A stretch of 64,000 bases of DNA, taken from assembly GCA_958352145.1 (NCBI GenBank), contig CATWNM010000004.1, positions 30,673-94,672 of the forward strand, given 5' to 3'. Source of the DNA: an uncultured Eubacteriales bacterium. Its GTDB lineage: Bacteria; Bacillota; Clostridia; Oscillospirales; CAG-272. The translations under genes were made by a program, and so were the position numbers. Positions 32,543 to 42,192 of this stretch are shown in pieces; positions within the stretch are counted from its first letter, which is position 1, and every line of letters starts with the position of its first letter. Below the pieces are notes generated by a model. The model was given only the letters and a program-made list of their open reading frames with translations, did no database searches and was not told the DNA's origin.

Positions 32543-34477
32543 ATGAATACGTTTTTTAAAATTTTGAACTGCTTTGCGGTACTGCTGGCATTAGCGTTGC
32601 TTAGTGCGTGCAATTCTGCGCAGCCGTCCGATACGGGGGATTCTCAGATGACGGGCGTGCAGGGGTTGGAGGAAACACCTGCGGCGTCGCAGACGGGTGA
32701 AGAGGATCCCGGCGATCAGACCGGAGAAACGGTTATTACGCCGATCGGGCTTCTCAATACCAAGGGAACGGACGGCGACCACGCGGAGGATAATTTTTTG
32801 ACCGCGTCGCTGGAAATTGATTTTCGTTCTAACGTTTTGCTATCTTCCGCCGATACCGGTTATACTCGGTATGATAATGCCTGGTATCCCCGCGTAAAGA
32901 AAGTCAAAGACGATCTTTATCTGCTTTTATATCATTATGGACAGTATGGACAGCATATCTACTATTCGACCAGCAGCGACGGGAAAAAATGGAATGCGCC
33001 GCAGGTGCTGTATCGGTCAGCGGATTATAAGTTTACCTATACCGACGGTCCGCTCGCAGGGACGGAGGATCGTTATTACGCGGTGAATGCAGATGCCTGC
33101 GTGTTGGACAGCGGCGAAATTGTGGTCGTGTATTCTGTGCGCCCCAATAAAGGGTACCGAGACTATATTGATCTGAACGGTCTTTATATGGTACACGGCA
33201 TGGTAAACGCAAACAATCAGATCAGCTGGTCGCAGCAGACGAGAATTTATACGGGTCAGACCTGGGAGCCCTATATTTTTCAACGTTCAGACGGCCGTGT
33301 AGAACTGTATTTCAGCCATATCGCGCCGTATATCGCTAAATATGGCTTCGATACGGAAAAACGTTCGAGCGGTACGGGTATGCTCGTGTCGCTGGACGAC
33401 GGATACACTTGGACGCCGGATGTGCAGCCGGGCGATACGAACTATTATGCCGCCACGCGTATTTTCCAGCAGAGCATCGGAACCCGAAACGGCGCGCCGT
33501 ATTTTTCCGGGCAGATGCCGGCGGCGGTGGAACTGTACAACGGAAAAACGCTTTTGGCCGTGGAGATACACGATTTGGATTATAATTTCTGGATTTCTTA
33601 TGCGACGAGCGGCGAGGATGGCGTGTGGCAGGAACTCGGTATGGAAGAGGCGGGGCCAAGCGGCATACAGGCTAACGTGTATAAGGGCGGCGGCCCGTAT
33701 CTTTCCCGCTTTTTGTCCGGAGAGACCTATCTGACCTATGGCATGAACACCCTGCGCCGGGGCAGACTGGGCAGTCCGGACGGCACAATGTTTTCAAATA
33801 AAGAGTTTGTAGCGGTGCCCGGCGCGAATGGTTCTTGGGGATCGAGCGAGATTGTCGGTTCGCATTGCGTTTTGACGGTGAATACCGGCAAGACAGGAGA
33901 TATACGGAATGTGCAGATGACGTATGCGTACCTGAATCACCGCGTGAATGCGCCGGTGTGTACGGTGCGTGTGGATGGGTACACCACAGACTGGGCGGAC
34001 AACACCGACGCGCTCTTTGTGGGGAGCGCGTCGCAGGCGCAGGTCACGCTGCGCACCGCGCATGATAGTGAGAATGTCTATTTTCTCGTGTCGCGGCTGG
34101 ACGATTATATCAACGAAAAGGATGCGGCGATTGTGGCCGTGGCTGCGGGCGATACGGGCTATTATCAGATCATACTGGATCTTTCCGGGATTCAGTCGAT
34201 CGACTACTATGAAAATGGAAAGCTGAAGCAGTCTTTGAGCGGCGGCGAGGCCGTGGTCAAGGTGCTGGGCACTACCGGCGATAACACCGATCTCGACGAG
34301 GGAGTTGTCACGGAGGTTTCGATTCCGAAATCCCTTTTGGGGCTTACCGGAGAAGACCGCTTCAGCGTGCGGTTGGCACTTTCCAACGACGACGGAACTG
34401 GCACGATTGTCAGTGACACTTTCACCGGCGTTTCCGCGCTCTCTTCTTCGTTGTGGCCTGCGGTTGTGCTCGATTGA
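32543..34477 (+). CDS. Sialidase-like beta-propeller lipoprotein with CBM9
   Basis: A 644-residue paralogue of the preceding protein without SLH repeats. Its signal peptide ends in a lipobox with Cys23 (LLSAC), so it is membrane-anchored through lipid. A Gln/Glu/Thr-rich linker (25-60) leads to the propeller (about 63-455, with Asp boxes SSDGKKW and SLDDGYTW) and the CBM9-like module (about 470-644). Thus the same catalytic-type and sugar-binding parts are displayed with two different anchors. The shared IYTGQTWEPY and QQSIGTRNGAPYFSGQMP tracts are conserved at the core. AGGAAAGGG lies before the ATG. Confidence 0.8.
   Translation: MNTFFKILNCFAVLLALALLSACNSAQPSDTGDSQMTGVQGLEETPAASQTGEEDPGDQTGETVITPIGLLNTKGTDGDHAEDNFLTASLEIDFRSNVLLSSADTGYTRYDNAWYPRVKKVKDDLYLLLYHYGQYGQHIYYSTSSDGKKWNAPQVLYRSADYKFTYTDGPLAGTEDRYYAVNADACVLDSGEIVVVYSVRPNKGYRDYIDLNGLYMVHGMVNANNQISWSQQTRIYTGQTWEPYIFQRSDGRVELYFSHIAPYIAKYGFDTEKRSSGTGMLVSLDDGYTWTPDVQPGDTNYYAATRIFQQSIGTRNGAPYFSGQMPAAVELYNGKTLLAVEIHDLDYNFWISYATSGEDGVWQELGMEEAGPSGIQANVYKGGGPYLSRFLSGETYLTYGMNTLRRGRLGSPDGTMFSNKEFVAVPGANGSWGSSEIVGSHCVLTVNTGKTGDIRNVQMTYAYLNHRVNAPVCTVRVDGYTTDWADNTDALFVGSASQAQVTLRTAHDSENVYFLVSRLDDYINEKDAAIVAVAAGDTGYYQIILDLSGIQSIDYYENGKLKQSLSGGEAVVKVLGTTGDNTDLDEGVVTEVSIPKSLLGLTGEDRFSVRLALSNDDGTGTIVSDTFTGVSALSSSLWPAVVLD
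33916..34477 (+). repeat. Direct repeat copy 2 (CBM9 region)
   Basis: Second copy of the 562-base repeat at 31867-32428; the offset is 2049 bases throughout. Confidence 0.95.
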
Positions 34478-34490
34478 ACAAAAAATTTAA

Positions 34491-34521
34491 CGAATGCCGC
34501 GGCAATTTGCCGCGGCATTCG
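34491..34521. terminator. Hairpin after propeller lipoprotein gene
   Basis: Near-perfect 13-base GC stem (34491-34503 with 34509-34521) but with no T run on the plus side. Confidence 0.5.
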
Positions 34522-34679
34522 CGCTCAAAGGCCTATAAAAAACAGAAATTTGCGCAGAATATATCGTGCCGGCTTGTGTTTGATCAACAATATGCCGGTA
34601 TGCGCGGGGACAAAATTGGAGCGGCGCTGCATACAAAAAAGCGCGTGACGCCGTCTGCAAAATGTGCCGGAGGACGTGG

Positions 34680-36071
34680 ATGGAACATAAACTCAGCAGA
34701 AAATACGGTCTTTTTACCGCAATTGCCATGGTGGTCGGTATTGTGATCGGCAGCGGCGTATTTTTTAAAGCGCAGACGATTCTTGAAAAAACAGGTGGCG
34801 ATGTAAAGCTGGGCATTTTAGCGTGGCTGCTCGGCGGCGCCATTATGATGGCGTGCATTTTGGCTTTCGCCATTATGGCTGCGAGGTATGCGCATATCAG
34901 CGGCATCGTCGATTATGCGGAGGCGACGGTCGGCACGGCTTACGCTTATTTTGTCGGATGGTTTTTGTCGGCGATTTACTATCCCACGCTGGTCAGCGTG
35001 CTGGCATGGCTGTCGGCGCGCTACACGCTTGTGTTCGTCAATACGCTGCACCCGGCGTTTGCCGCTTCCCCGGATACGGGGCCGGAGTGTATGGCGGTCG
35101 CGCTCTTTTTTCTGGTCATGAGCTATACGGTCAACGCGCTTTCTCCAAGGCTTGCCGGACGCTTTCAGGTATCGACGACGATCATCAAGCTAATTCCACT
35201 GCTGTTGATGGGAATCGGCGGCTTGGCTTACGGTTTGTTTCATGGGATCACGGCGCAGAATTTTCAGTTTTCGCCGGCGGAAACTGCCGCGGCCGGTCAT
35301 CCGCTGTTTGCCGCCGTGGTCTCGGCAGCTTTTGCTTATGAGGGATGGATTATTGCGACGAGCATCAATGCAGAACTTAGAAATGCCAAGCGAAATCTCC
35401 CGATTGCGCTTGTTGTAGGCGCGCTGACGATTGTGGCGGTATATGTGCTGTATTATCTCGGCGTGGTCGGCGGTGCGCCGGTTGCCGATTTGATTGCAGG
35501 CGGCGCAGCCGCGGCGTTTGTCCGGGTATTCGGCAGCCGCCTCGGCGCGGTGCTGAATCTTTTTGTCGCCGTATCCTGTATCGGTACGCTGAACGGACTT
35601 ATGCTGGCGAATACGCGCGGCATTTATTCTTTGGCGGCGCGCGGGCTCGGCCCCGCGCCCGATACGTTCAGCCTTGTGGATGAAAAAACCGGTATGCCGG
35701 CCAATTCTTCCATTTTAGGCCTTTTGTTTGCCGCGGCATGGTTTTTATATTTTTATGGCGCCAATCTTGTGCCCGTGCCATGGTTCGGCGTATTCAGCTT
35801 TGATTCCTCTGAATTGCCGGTCGTGACGATTTATGCACTCTATATTCCGATTTTTTTTATGTTTATGCGCAAAGCGCGCGGACTTGGCGTGCTGCGCCGG
35901 TGGGTTATTCCTGCGCTTGCGCTTTTGGGAAGTGCTTTTATGGTTTTTGCGGCGATCGCCGCGCACGGCGCGGCAGTTGTGTATTATCTTATTGTATTTG
36001 CCGCTGTGATGCTTGTGGGCCTTACATTTGGCTGGCGTCGGAATCGGGATGAGACGCGGCGGGATGGATAA
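34680..36071 (+). CDS. APC-superfamily amino acid permease
   Basis: A 463-residue, twelve-helix permease. The start at 34680 has GGAGG upstream. The first helix has the family substrate motif GIVIGSGVFFKA, followed by LAWLLGGAIMMA, and FAYEGWIIATSINAELRNAKR in helix six, as in amino acid/polyamine/organocation carriers of the serine/threonine-exchanger type. The substrate is not readable from sequence. The gene stands alone, with a hairpin on either side. Confidence 0.88.
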   Translation: MEHKLSRKYGLFTAIAMVVGIVIGSGVFFKAQTILEKTGGDVKLGILAWLLGGAIMMACILAFAIMAARYAHISGIVDYAEATVGTAYAYFVGWFLSAIYYPTLVSVLAWLSARYTLVFVNTLHPAFAASPDTGPECMAVALFFLVMSYTVNALSPRLAGRFQVSTTIIKLIPLLLMGIGGLAYGLFHGITAQNFQFSPAETAAAGHPLFAAVVSAAFAYEGWIIATSINAELRNAKRNLPIALVVGALTIVAVYVLYYLGVVGGAPVADLIAGGAAAAFVRVFGSRLGAVLNLFVAVSCIGTLNGLMLANTRGIYSLAARGLGPAPDTFSLVDEKTGMPANSSILGLLFAAAWFLYFYGANLVPVPWFGVFSFDSSELPVVTIYALYIPIFFMFMRKARGLGVLRRWVIPALALLGSAFMVFAAIAAHGAAVVYYLIVFAAVMLVGLTFGWRRNRDETRRDG

Positions 36072-36133
36072 CCAAACTAATGCGGCAGGGCATGCATGCC
36101 CTGCCGCACCGGTTTGCCGTTTTTTAGATTTGT

Positions 36134-36874
36134 TTAACCGGCGATTTTATCGAACAGCCGGAGAATAAGATCGAACAGGACCGGCATAAATACCGCGGGC
36201 AGCATGTTGCCGAGCCGCAGGCGGACGATGCCCAGCATCTTGATCCCGATGCCGAAAATCAGTATGGAACCGGTAAACGTCATTTGGCTGATGACCGCGT
36301 CGGTGAGATATGGTTCGATGTAGACGCCGAGCATGGAGATCGCTCCCTGATACAGAAAGACGGGAACGGCGGCGAGCAGGACGCCGGCGCCGAGCGTGGA
36401 GGCCAGAATCAGCGCGGCAATACAGTCGATCACGGATTTTGCCAGCAAAACATCGTAATTGCCGCGGATGCCGTTGTCCAGCGCTCCGACGACCGCCATC
36501 GCGCCCACGCAGAACAAGAGTGTTGCCGTCACGACTCCCTCTGCAAAGGTTGAAGCGCCGTTTTCTTTAGTCAGCTTCCGGCGGCAAAAATTCCCAAGTC
36601 TGTCCAGATGCCGTTCAATATCGATCAATTCTCCCAAAATGGTGCCGAATACCATGGACAGGATCATAACGAGCGTATCCTTCGTGCCGAATACGCCGTC
36701 TTGAAAGGTCAGGCATGCGCTGACCGCGCCGCCGATGCCGATGAACATCACAACCAGTGCGATCGCCTGCATGGCGCTGTCTTTTAGCCGTGCGGGCAAT
36801 ATTTTTTTTACCAACAGGCCGGCGGCGCCGCCGGCAAGAACAAGTATACTGTTGATGATGGTTCCAGTAAGCAT
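36134..36874 (-). CDS. DUF554-family membrane protein
   Basis: A 246-residue, seven-helix membrane protein starting at 36874, with GAGGTT before the ATG. It opens with the DUF554 signature TIINSILVLAGGAAGLL, then LSMVFGTILGELIDIE and FCVGAMAVVGALDNGI, and has pseudo-repeats. Members are thought to be transporters, but no substrate is known. It diverges from the liv operon with two good promoters between. Confidence 0.9.
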   Translation of the reverse strand: MLTGTIINSILVLAGGAAGLLVKKILPARLKDSAMQAIALVVMFIGIGGAVSACLTFQDGVFGTKDTLVMILSMVFGTILGELIDIERHLDRLGNFCRRKLTKENGASTFAEGVVTATLLFCVGAMAVVGALDNGIRGNYDVLLAKSVIDCIAALILASTLGAGVLLAAVPVFLYQGAISMLGVYIEPYLTDAVISQMTFTGSILIFGIGIKMLGIVRLRLGNMLPAVFMPVLFDLILRLFDKIAG

Positions 36875-36997
36875 AATAACCTCATGACGCAAGATGTAGA
36901 TTTCAAACGGACAATTCCGGCAAAACCGCGCCGCGGCAAGGCAGTTTTCGTTTGAAAGCCTGCGCGGAAAACATGGTTTTTCGATCTTTTTGCGGAT

Positions 36998-37026
36998 ATT
37001 ATACCATACATGGGAGAGCGGTGCAA
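36998..37026 (-). promoter_or_regulatory. Promoter of DUF554 gene
   Basis: On the minus strand TTGCAC (37026-37021), 17-base spacer, TATAAT (37003-36998). Confidence 0.75.
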
Positions 37027-37101
37027 ATAAAATTTTGACAGCATAGGAAATAAAAAAAAGAAAAAAAACGTCAGAAAATTCACAAAAGTTCACAAAAACT
37101 A

Positions 37102-37130
37102 TTGCAAACTAGAAGGAAAAACATTATAAT
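37102..37130 (+). promoter_or_regulatory. Promoter of livJ
   Basis: TTGCAA (37102-37107), 17-base spacer, TATAAT (37125-37130). The leader to the start codon is about 75 bases. The 36875-37212 gap contains this and the divergent promoter only. Confidence 0.8.
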
Positions 37131-37212
37131 GATAAAGTAATTGCTCCGGAGTTTCGGGCGTTGCACAGGAAAAAAGCGAATCGAACTTAAATTTTGGAGG
37201 TTTTATTTGGCT

Positions 37213-38385
37213 ATGAAGAAAATCGTTGCTTTGCTCCTTACCGCATTGATGCTGGTGTCTGTCTTTGCATCCTGCGGAAAAACCGAATCCGATGAAAAAG
37301 TGGTGAAAATTGGTATATTCGAACCGGCGTCCGGCGCCAACGGCGCGGGCGGAAAGCAGGAGACGCTCGGCGTTAAGTATGCGCACTCCATTGCCCCGAC
37401 GGTTGAAATCGGCGGGGAAACGTATAAGGTTGAACTGGTTCAGGTCGACAATCAGTCCTCAAACGACAAAGCGCCCTCTGCGGCGGCAGAATTGATTAAT
37501 AAAGGGGTGTCGGTCGTTCTCGGATCGTATGGGTCGGGTGTTTCGATTGCGGCCTCTTCGACTTTCGGCGATGCCAATGTGCCTGTAATCGGGATTACCT
37601 GCACGAATCCGCAGGTTACCGAGGGCAATAAGCATTATTTCCGTATTTGCTTCCTCGATCCGTTCCAGGGCACGGTGCTGGCCAACTATGCCTATAACGA
37701 ACTCGGCTACAGAAAAGCGTATACGCTGGCCGAAAACGGGAACGATTATGATGAGGGACTTGCCAATTATTTTACGGCAGCGTTCAAGAAGCTCGGTGGT
37801 TCGGTCGAGAATGCGAACTTCCCTGAAAACACCTCGGATTTTAATTCTTACATAACCAACGCGGTCAACGCGGGAGCGGAGGTTATTTTTGCGCCGACCT
37901 CATCCAGCTATGCGCAGTTGATTATCGAGCAGGCTGCGGCCAAAGGCGTTAAGGCTACGCTGATGGCGGGCGATACATGGGATTCCAATCAGATCCTCTC
38001 CGCTGCGCAGGGCAAAACGATTGATATCAAGGTTACGACTTTCTATCAGGAGGGCGGCAACAAGGACTTTGACGATGGATTCAAAGCATGGCTTGAGTCG
38101 AGTGCGCAGAACATTACGGACAATGGCGGAGACAGCAAGATCGCCGCAGTATCCGCGATGGGCTATGACGCTTATTTTGTAGCGCTTGAAGCGATTAAGG
38201 CAGCCGGTTCGACCGATTCGACCAAGATCATGGATGCGATCTGGAATGTCGATTACACCGGCGTAACCGGAAAAATTGTATTTGACGACGTCAACGGGGA
38301 CGCTGTGAGAACGACCGCCTATATCAAGGTCGTCAACACCGACACCGCATTGTGGGACTTCGTCAAGGAGCAAGGCGTAAACTGA
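37213..38385 (+). CDS. livJ: Branched-chain amino acid ABC transporter, substrate-binding lipoprotein
   Basis: A 390-residue lipoprotein with Cys at the end of the VSVFASC lipobox, then a type I periplasmic-binding fold (VKIGIFEPASGANGAGGKQ, VVLGSYGSGVSIAASSTF, VPVIGITCTNPQVTE). It captures leucine, isoleucine, valine or similar at the membrane face for LivHMGF. The ATG at 37213 is annotated; a TTG at 37207 is better spaced from GGAGG (37196-37200) and could be the true start, adding two residues. Hairpins after the gene likely reduce readthrough so the binding protein is made in excess. Confidence 0.9.
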   Translation: MKKIVALLLTALMLVSVFASCGKTESDEKVVKIGIFEPASGANGAGGKQETLGVKYAHSIAPTVEIGGETYKVELVQVDNQSSNDKAPSAAAELINKGVSVVLGSYGSGVSIAASSTFGDANVPVIGITCTNPQVTEGNKHYFRICFLDPFQGTVLANYAYNELGYRKAYTLAENGNDYDEGLANYFTAAFKKLGGSVENANFPENTSDFNSYITNAVNAGAEVIFAPTSSSYAQLIIEQAAAKGVKATLMAGDTWDSNQILSAAQGKTIDIKVTTFYQEGGNKDFDDGFKAWLESSAQNITDNGGDSKIAAVSAMGYDAYFVALEAIKAAGSTDSTKIMDAIWNVDYTGVTGKIVFDDVNGDAVRTTAYIKVVNTDTALWDFVKEQGVN

Positions 38386-38404
38386 TTGCTTGCGTAAAGC
38401 GGAT

Positions 38405-38486
38405 GGTAAGGGCTTGACGATTTGCGTCAAGCCCTTACCATGCTTTCGGGCGTCTTGAAAAAGCGGGAATTTCCCGCCTTTTCAAG
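38405..38486 (+). terminator. Two hairpins between livJ and livH
   Basis: A perfect 15-base stem (38405-38419 with 38425-38439) and a second 16-base stem (38454-38469 with 38471-38486, one mismatch). Neither has a proper T run, suiting partial termination or mRNA stabilisation. Confidence 0.65.
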
Positions 38487-38542
38487 ACTGTCCGAAAGAA
38501 AAAAATTGACTATGAAATCTATTTACCTAAAGAGGAACACGC

Positions 38543-39421
38543 ATGAATTTAACGATTGACCATATTATGGCGGGTATATCGGTCGGTGGTCAGTATGCGC
38601 TGATTGCGATTGGCTACACGATGGTTTACGGCATTCTGCGGCTGATTAATTTTGCGCACGGTGATGTATTTATGGTTGCGGGTCTGATTATGGTGTACGC
38701 GTCGGCCAGCCTGCCGATCTATATTTCCATCCCGCTGGTTTTGGCGGCGACGGTTCTGCTCGGCGTATTGATCGAAAAGGCGGCCTATAAGCCGCTGCGC
38801 GCCGCGCCGCGCATGTCGGTTATGATTTCTGCGATCGGCGTATCGTATCTTCTGCAGAATTTGGCGCTGTACATTACTGGCGGTTTGCCGCAGGTGTATC
38901 CAGCCATCCCGTGGATTTCGGACACGATCAGTGTTTTTGGCGCGTCGACGAAGCGCGTGACTTTAGTCACGCCGGTTTTGACGATTATACTGGTGGTGCT
39001 GCTGGTGTCTTTGATTCGTTATACCAAGATCGGTATGGCGATGCGCGCGGTATCCAAGGACTTTGAGACCTCTCAACTGATGGGCATCAAAATCAATTCG
39101 GTTATCAGCATGACGTTTGTGATCGGATCGTTTTTGGCGGCGGTAGGTTCGCTTTTGTATTTTTCCAGTTATCAGTCGGTTATCCCTACCTCCGGTGCGA
39201 TGCCTGGCCTGCGCGCATTTGTTGCGGCTGTTTTCGGCGGGATCGGTTCGATTCCCGGCGCGGTCGTGGGCGCGTTCATTATTGGAATCTGCGAGAACAT
39301 CATCAAATCCAGCACGGAGCTTTCGATTTTTTCGGACGCGTTCACGTTTGCGCTGCTGATTGTCATTCTCTGCGTCAAGCCGACCGGCCTGTTCGGCGAG
39401 AAGTCGACCGACAAGGTTTAA
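38543..39421 (+). CDS. livH: Branched-chain amino acid ABC transporter permease LivH
   Basis: A 292-residue permease with eight membrane segments, opening with the family run GGQYALIAIGYTMVYGILRL and INFAHGDVFM. Conserved GIRAN-type features appear as MRAVSKDFETSQLMGI and GLRAFVAAVFGGIGSIPGAV. It forms the inner-membrane channel with LivM. AGAGGAA lies before the ATG; livM follows nine bases later. Confidence 0.95.
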   Translation: MNLTIDHIMAGISVGGQYALIAIGYTMVYGILRLINFAHGDVFMVAGLIMVYASASLPIYISIPLVLAATVLLGVLIEKAAYKPLRAAPRMSVMISAIGVSYLLQNLALYITGGLPQVYPAIPWISDTISVFGASTKRVTLVTPVLTIILVVLLVSLIRYTKIGMAMRAVSKDFETSQLMGIKINSVISMTFVIGSFLAAVGSLLYFSSYQSVIPTSGAMPGLRAFVAAVFGGIGSIPGAVVGAFIIGICENIIKSSTELSIFSDAFTFALLIVILCVKPTGLFGEKSTDKV

Positions 39422-39430
39422 GGAGGGCGT

Positions 39431-40519
39431 ATGAACAAGAAAATTTTCAAACTCATCGACGTACTTTGCCTTGTGCTGCTTTTCGGATTGGTGCTTGCCG
39501 CGGACTTTAGTCTGGAATCCTATGATCTGAAAGTCAAGGTGCTGCAAAAGGGCGCTGTGTTTGCGCTGATCGCGGTTTCTATGAACCTGCTCAATGGCTT
39601 TACTGGGTTGTTTTCTCTGGGGCAGGCGGGCTTTATGCTGCTCGGCGCGTACACGTATGCGATCTTTACGATCCCGGTGGAGGACAGGCTGTCGGTTTAT
39701 AAATACTATACGGTGACGGCCGCGGACGGAACGGAACTCGGCGGTTTGGTGCAGTTTGTGCTTCCGGTAGCCGTTTCTATCATTTTGGCCGGTCTTGTCG
39801 CCGCGCTTTTTGCCTTTTTGATCGGGCTGCCGGTTCTTCGCCTCAAAAGCGACTATTTGGCTATTGCCACGCTGGGGTTTGCTGAGATTCTCCGCGCTCT
39901 TTGTCAATGGAAAGGGCTGGGTGTGATTACCAACGGTTCCAATCAGCTGCGCATGTATCCGTATTTTAAAAGCGTGCTTCCGTATTTTTTGATTTCGGGC
40001 GTGTGTATCGCGATTATTGCGTTGCTGATCCGCTCGACGTATGGGCGTGCATTCAAGGCGATCCGGGACGATGAGGTGGCCGCCGAAGCTATGGGCATCA
40101 ATCTGACTCGGCATAAAACGATCTCGTTTGTCGTCAGTTCGTTTTTTGCAGGCGTTGGCGGCGCGCTGTTCGCAATGTATCAGAATACGATTCAGGCGAA
40201 GCCGTTCACAACGACGCTGACCTATGAGATTCTTTTGATCGTGGTGATCGGTGGCATTGGCAGCATCAGCGGCTCCGTACTGGCCAGCTTTCTCTATATC
40301 GCCTGCTCGGAGTGGTGGCTGCGCTTTTTGGATACGGAGGGCGTGATCCCCGGCGTGACGCGCAACGGATTCCGCTTGGTTGTATTCTCCGCTGTTATTA
40401 TGATTATCGTGCTGTTTTTCCGGCGCGGCATTATGGGAGATAAGGAACTGTCCTCCGAATATCTGTACAACCGCTTCAGAGGGCTTGGAAAAAAGAAAAG
40501 GGAGGCGGCCGGTAAGTGA
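39431..40519 (+). CDS. livM: Branched-chain amino acid ABC transporter permease LivM
   Basis: A 362-residue permease homologous to LivH but longer, with the characteristic FSLGQAGFMLLGAYTYA, LRLKSDYLAIATLGFAEI and FKAIRDDEVAAEAMGIN segments. AAGGAGG precedes the ATG, and its stop overlaps the livG start (GTGA), marking a tightly coupled operon. Confidence 0.95.
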   Translation: MNKKIFKLIDVLCLVLLFGLVLAADFSLESYDLKVKVLQKGAVFALIAVSMNLLNGFTGLFSLGQAGFMLLGAYTYAIFTIPVEDRLSVYKYYTVTAADGTELGGLVQFVLPVAVSIILAGLVAALFAFLIGLPVLRLKSDYLAIATLGFAEILRALCQWKGLGVITNGSNQLRMYPYFKSVLPYFLISGVCIAIIALLIRSTYGRAFKAIRDDEVAAEAMGINLTRHKTISFVVSSFFAGVGGALFAMYQNTIQAKPFTTTLTYEILLIVVIGGIGSISGSVLASFLYIACSEWWLRFLDTEGVIPGVTRNGFRLVVFSAVIMIIVLFFRRGIMGDKELSSEYLYNRFRGLGKKKREAAGK

Positions 40520-41358
40520 ATAAAACTCTTTTGAAACTGGAAAACGTCACGATGCAATTTGGCGGTGTCGTCGCCGTCAACGATCTGTCTCTTGAAGTCA
40601 ACGAAGGGGAGATCGTTTCTCTGATCGGACCGAACGGCGCGGGAAAGACAACGGCTTTCAATGTGGTGACCGGCGTCTATGAGCCGACCAACGGACGGGT
40701 TCTTTTTGACGGCCGCGTGATCGTCGAGAATTATCCGCGTGGCAAAATGAAGAGGCTGTATGCCGGAGATCATCAGGGGGATTTTCGAAGCCGGATCGTA
40801 AAGACGCCCGACCGCATTACAAAGCTCGGCATTGCGCGCACGTTTCAGAATATCCGCTTGTTTAAGTCCATGACTGTTTTTGAAAATGTGTTGGTAGCGA
40901 TGCATATGCGCCGCCGCAGCAATCTTTTTTCGGCCACGTTCATGCTGAATTTTCGAGAAGAGCGCGACATGCGCCGTGAGGCGGAACGTCTTTTGGAGGC
41001 GGTTGAACTGCTGGATGTCAAAGACGAACTGGCTACCTCGCTGCCCTACGGCAAGCAGCGGCGGCTGGAGATCGCGCGCGCCCTTGCGACCAAGCCTGCG
41101 CTGCTGCTCCTGGATGAGCCCGCCGCGGGGATGAATCCGCAGGAGACCGATGAATTGACTGCATTTATACGGCATATCCGCGATGGATTTGGTCTGACCG
41201 TTTTTATGATTGAGCATCATATGAATCTGGTCATGGACATTTCTGACCGGGTCTATGTGATTGATTTTGGAAAGCTGATCGCGCACGGAACGCCCGAGGA
41301 GATCCAGAGCAACGAACTGGTGATCAAGGCCTATCTGGGGGTAAGTGAAGATGCATAA
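40516..41358 (+). CDS. livG: Branched-chain amino acid ABC transporter ATPase LivG
   Basis: A 280-residue ATPase starting with GTG. Walker A is GPNGAGKTTAFNV; the signature is replaced by the LivG-typical LPYGKQRRLEIARAL; Walker B is LLLLDEPAAGMN. A charged insert near residues 70-90 (FDGRVIVENYPRGK onward) is longer than in most LivG. It powers uptake together with LivF. Confidence 0.95.
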   Translation: MNKTLLKLENVTMQFGGVVAVNDLSLEVNEGEIVSLIGPNGAGKTTAFNVVTGVYEPTNGRVLFDGRVIVENYPRGKMKRLYAGDHQGDFRSRIVKTPDRITKLGIARTFQNIRLFKSMTVFENVLVAMHMRRRSNLFSATFMLNFREERDMRREAERLLEAVELLDVKDELATSLPYGKQRRLEIARALATKPALLLLDEPAAGMNPQETDELTAFIRHIRDGFGLTVFMIEHHMNLVMDISDRVYVIDFGKLIAHGTPEEIQSNELVIKAYLGVSEDA

Positions 41359-42067
41359 TATTTTGGAAGTCCGAGGACTCAGCGTGTCTTATGGAGGCAT
41401 CGAGGCCATCAAAAACATTTCTTTCGACGTGGAAGAGGGGAAGATTGTTACGCTGATCGGCTCGAACGGCGCGGGGAAAAGCTCGACGCTTCGCTCAATT
41501 GCAGGAATCGTCCGTGCGCGGAGCGGCGAGGTGCTTTTTGAGGGCGAAAATATTCTTGGGCTTTCCCCCGATCAGATCGTCAAACGCGGGATTACGCTTG
41601 TGCCTGAGGGACGGCGTGTGTTTCCGAATCTCACGGTAGCGGAGAATCTGCGGATCGGCGCATATCTGCGCCGGGACGATCTTCGCTTGGATCTTGAATA
41701 TATCTATACGTTGTTTCCCCGCCTGAAAGAGCGTTTATGGCAGCAGGCGGGTACGCTTTCAGGCGGCGAGCAGCAGATGCTGGCGGTTGGACGCGCGCTT
41801 ATGGCCAAACCGCGGCTCATTATGATGGACGAACCCTCTCTTGGCCTTGCGCCGCTGGTGGTACAGGGGATTTTCGATATTATTCATACGATCAACAGTC
41901 AGGGGATCACGGTGCTTTTAATCGAACAAAACGCCAATATGGCGCTTCAGGCGGCGGACAGTGCGTTCGTCATGCAGACCGGCGAAATTATCCTCAGCGG
42001 CACGGGCGCGGAATTGCTTGAAAATGAGGAAGTGAAAGAGGCGTATCTCGGCAAACAGAAAAAATAA
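41351..42067 (+). CDS. livF: Branched-chain amino acid ABC transporter ATPase LivF
   Basis: A 238-residue ATPase. The ATG at 41351 is chosen over a GTG two codons upstream, giving MHNILEVRGLSVSYGG. Walker A GSNGAGKSSTLRS, signature TLSGGEQQMLAVGRALM, Walker B LIMMDEPSLGLAP and the PEGRRVFPNLTVAENL segment are all LivF-typical. It overlaps livG by eight bases. A strong terminator ends the operon. Confidence 0.95.
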   Translation: MHNILEVRGLSVSYGGIEAIKNISFDVEEGKIVTLIGSNGAGKSSTLRSIAGIVRARSGEVLFEGENILGLSPDQIVKRGITLVPEGRRVFPNLTVAENLRIGAYLRRDDLRLDLEYIYTLFPRLKERLWQQAGTLSGGEQQMLAVGRALMAKPRLIMMDEPSLGLAPLVVQGIFDIIHTINSQGITVLLIEQNANMALQAADSAFVMQTGEIILSGTGAELLENEEVKEAYLGKQKK

Positions 42068-42080
42068 AGATGTTCGGCAT

Positions 42081-42119
42081 AAAACAGCGGTGCGGGCTTT
42101 TTGCCCGCGCCGCTGTTTT
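42081..42119 (+). terminator. Terminator of liv operon
   Basis: Seventeen-base stem (42081-42097 with 42103-42119, one mismatch) with T-rich loop and TTTTA end. Confidence 0.8.
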
Positions 42120-42192
42120 ATGCATAGCCAAAGCCGGTGCCGCCTGGGTATTTTGCTTCTTGTCCCATACATATACTGTACAGGGTGAGAAA

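Noticed and set aside
38405..38486. Hairpins between livJ and livH as a riboswitch
   Set aside because: No conserved aptamer-like core; simple stems are the usual arrangement after binding-protein genes.
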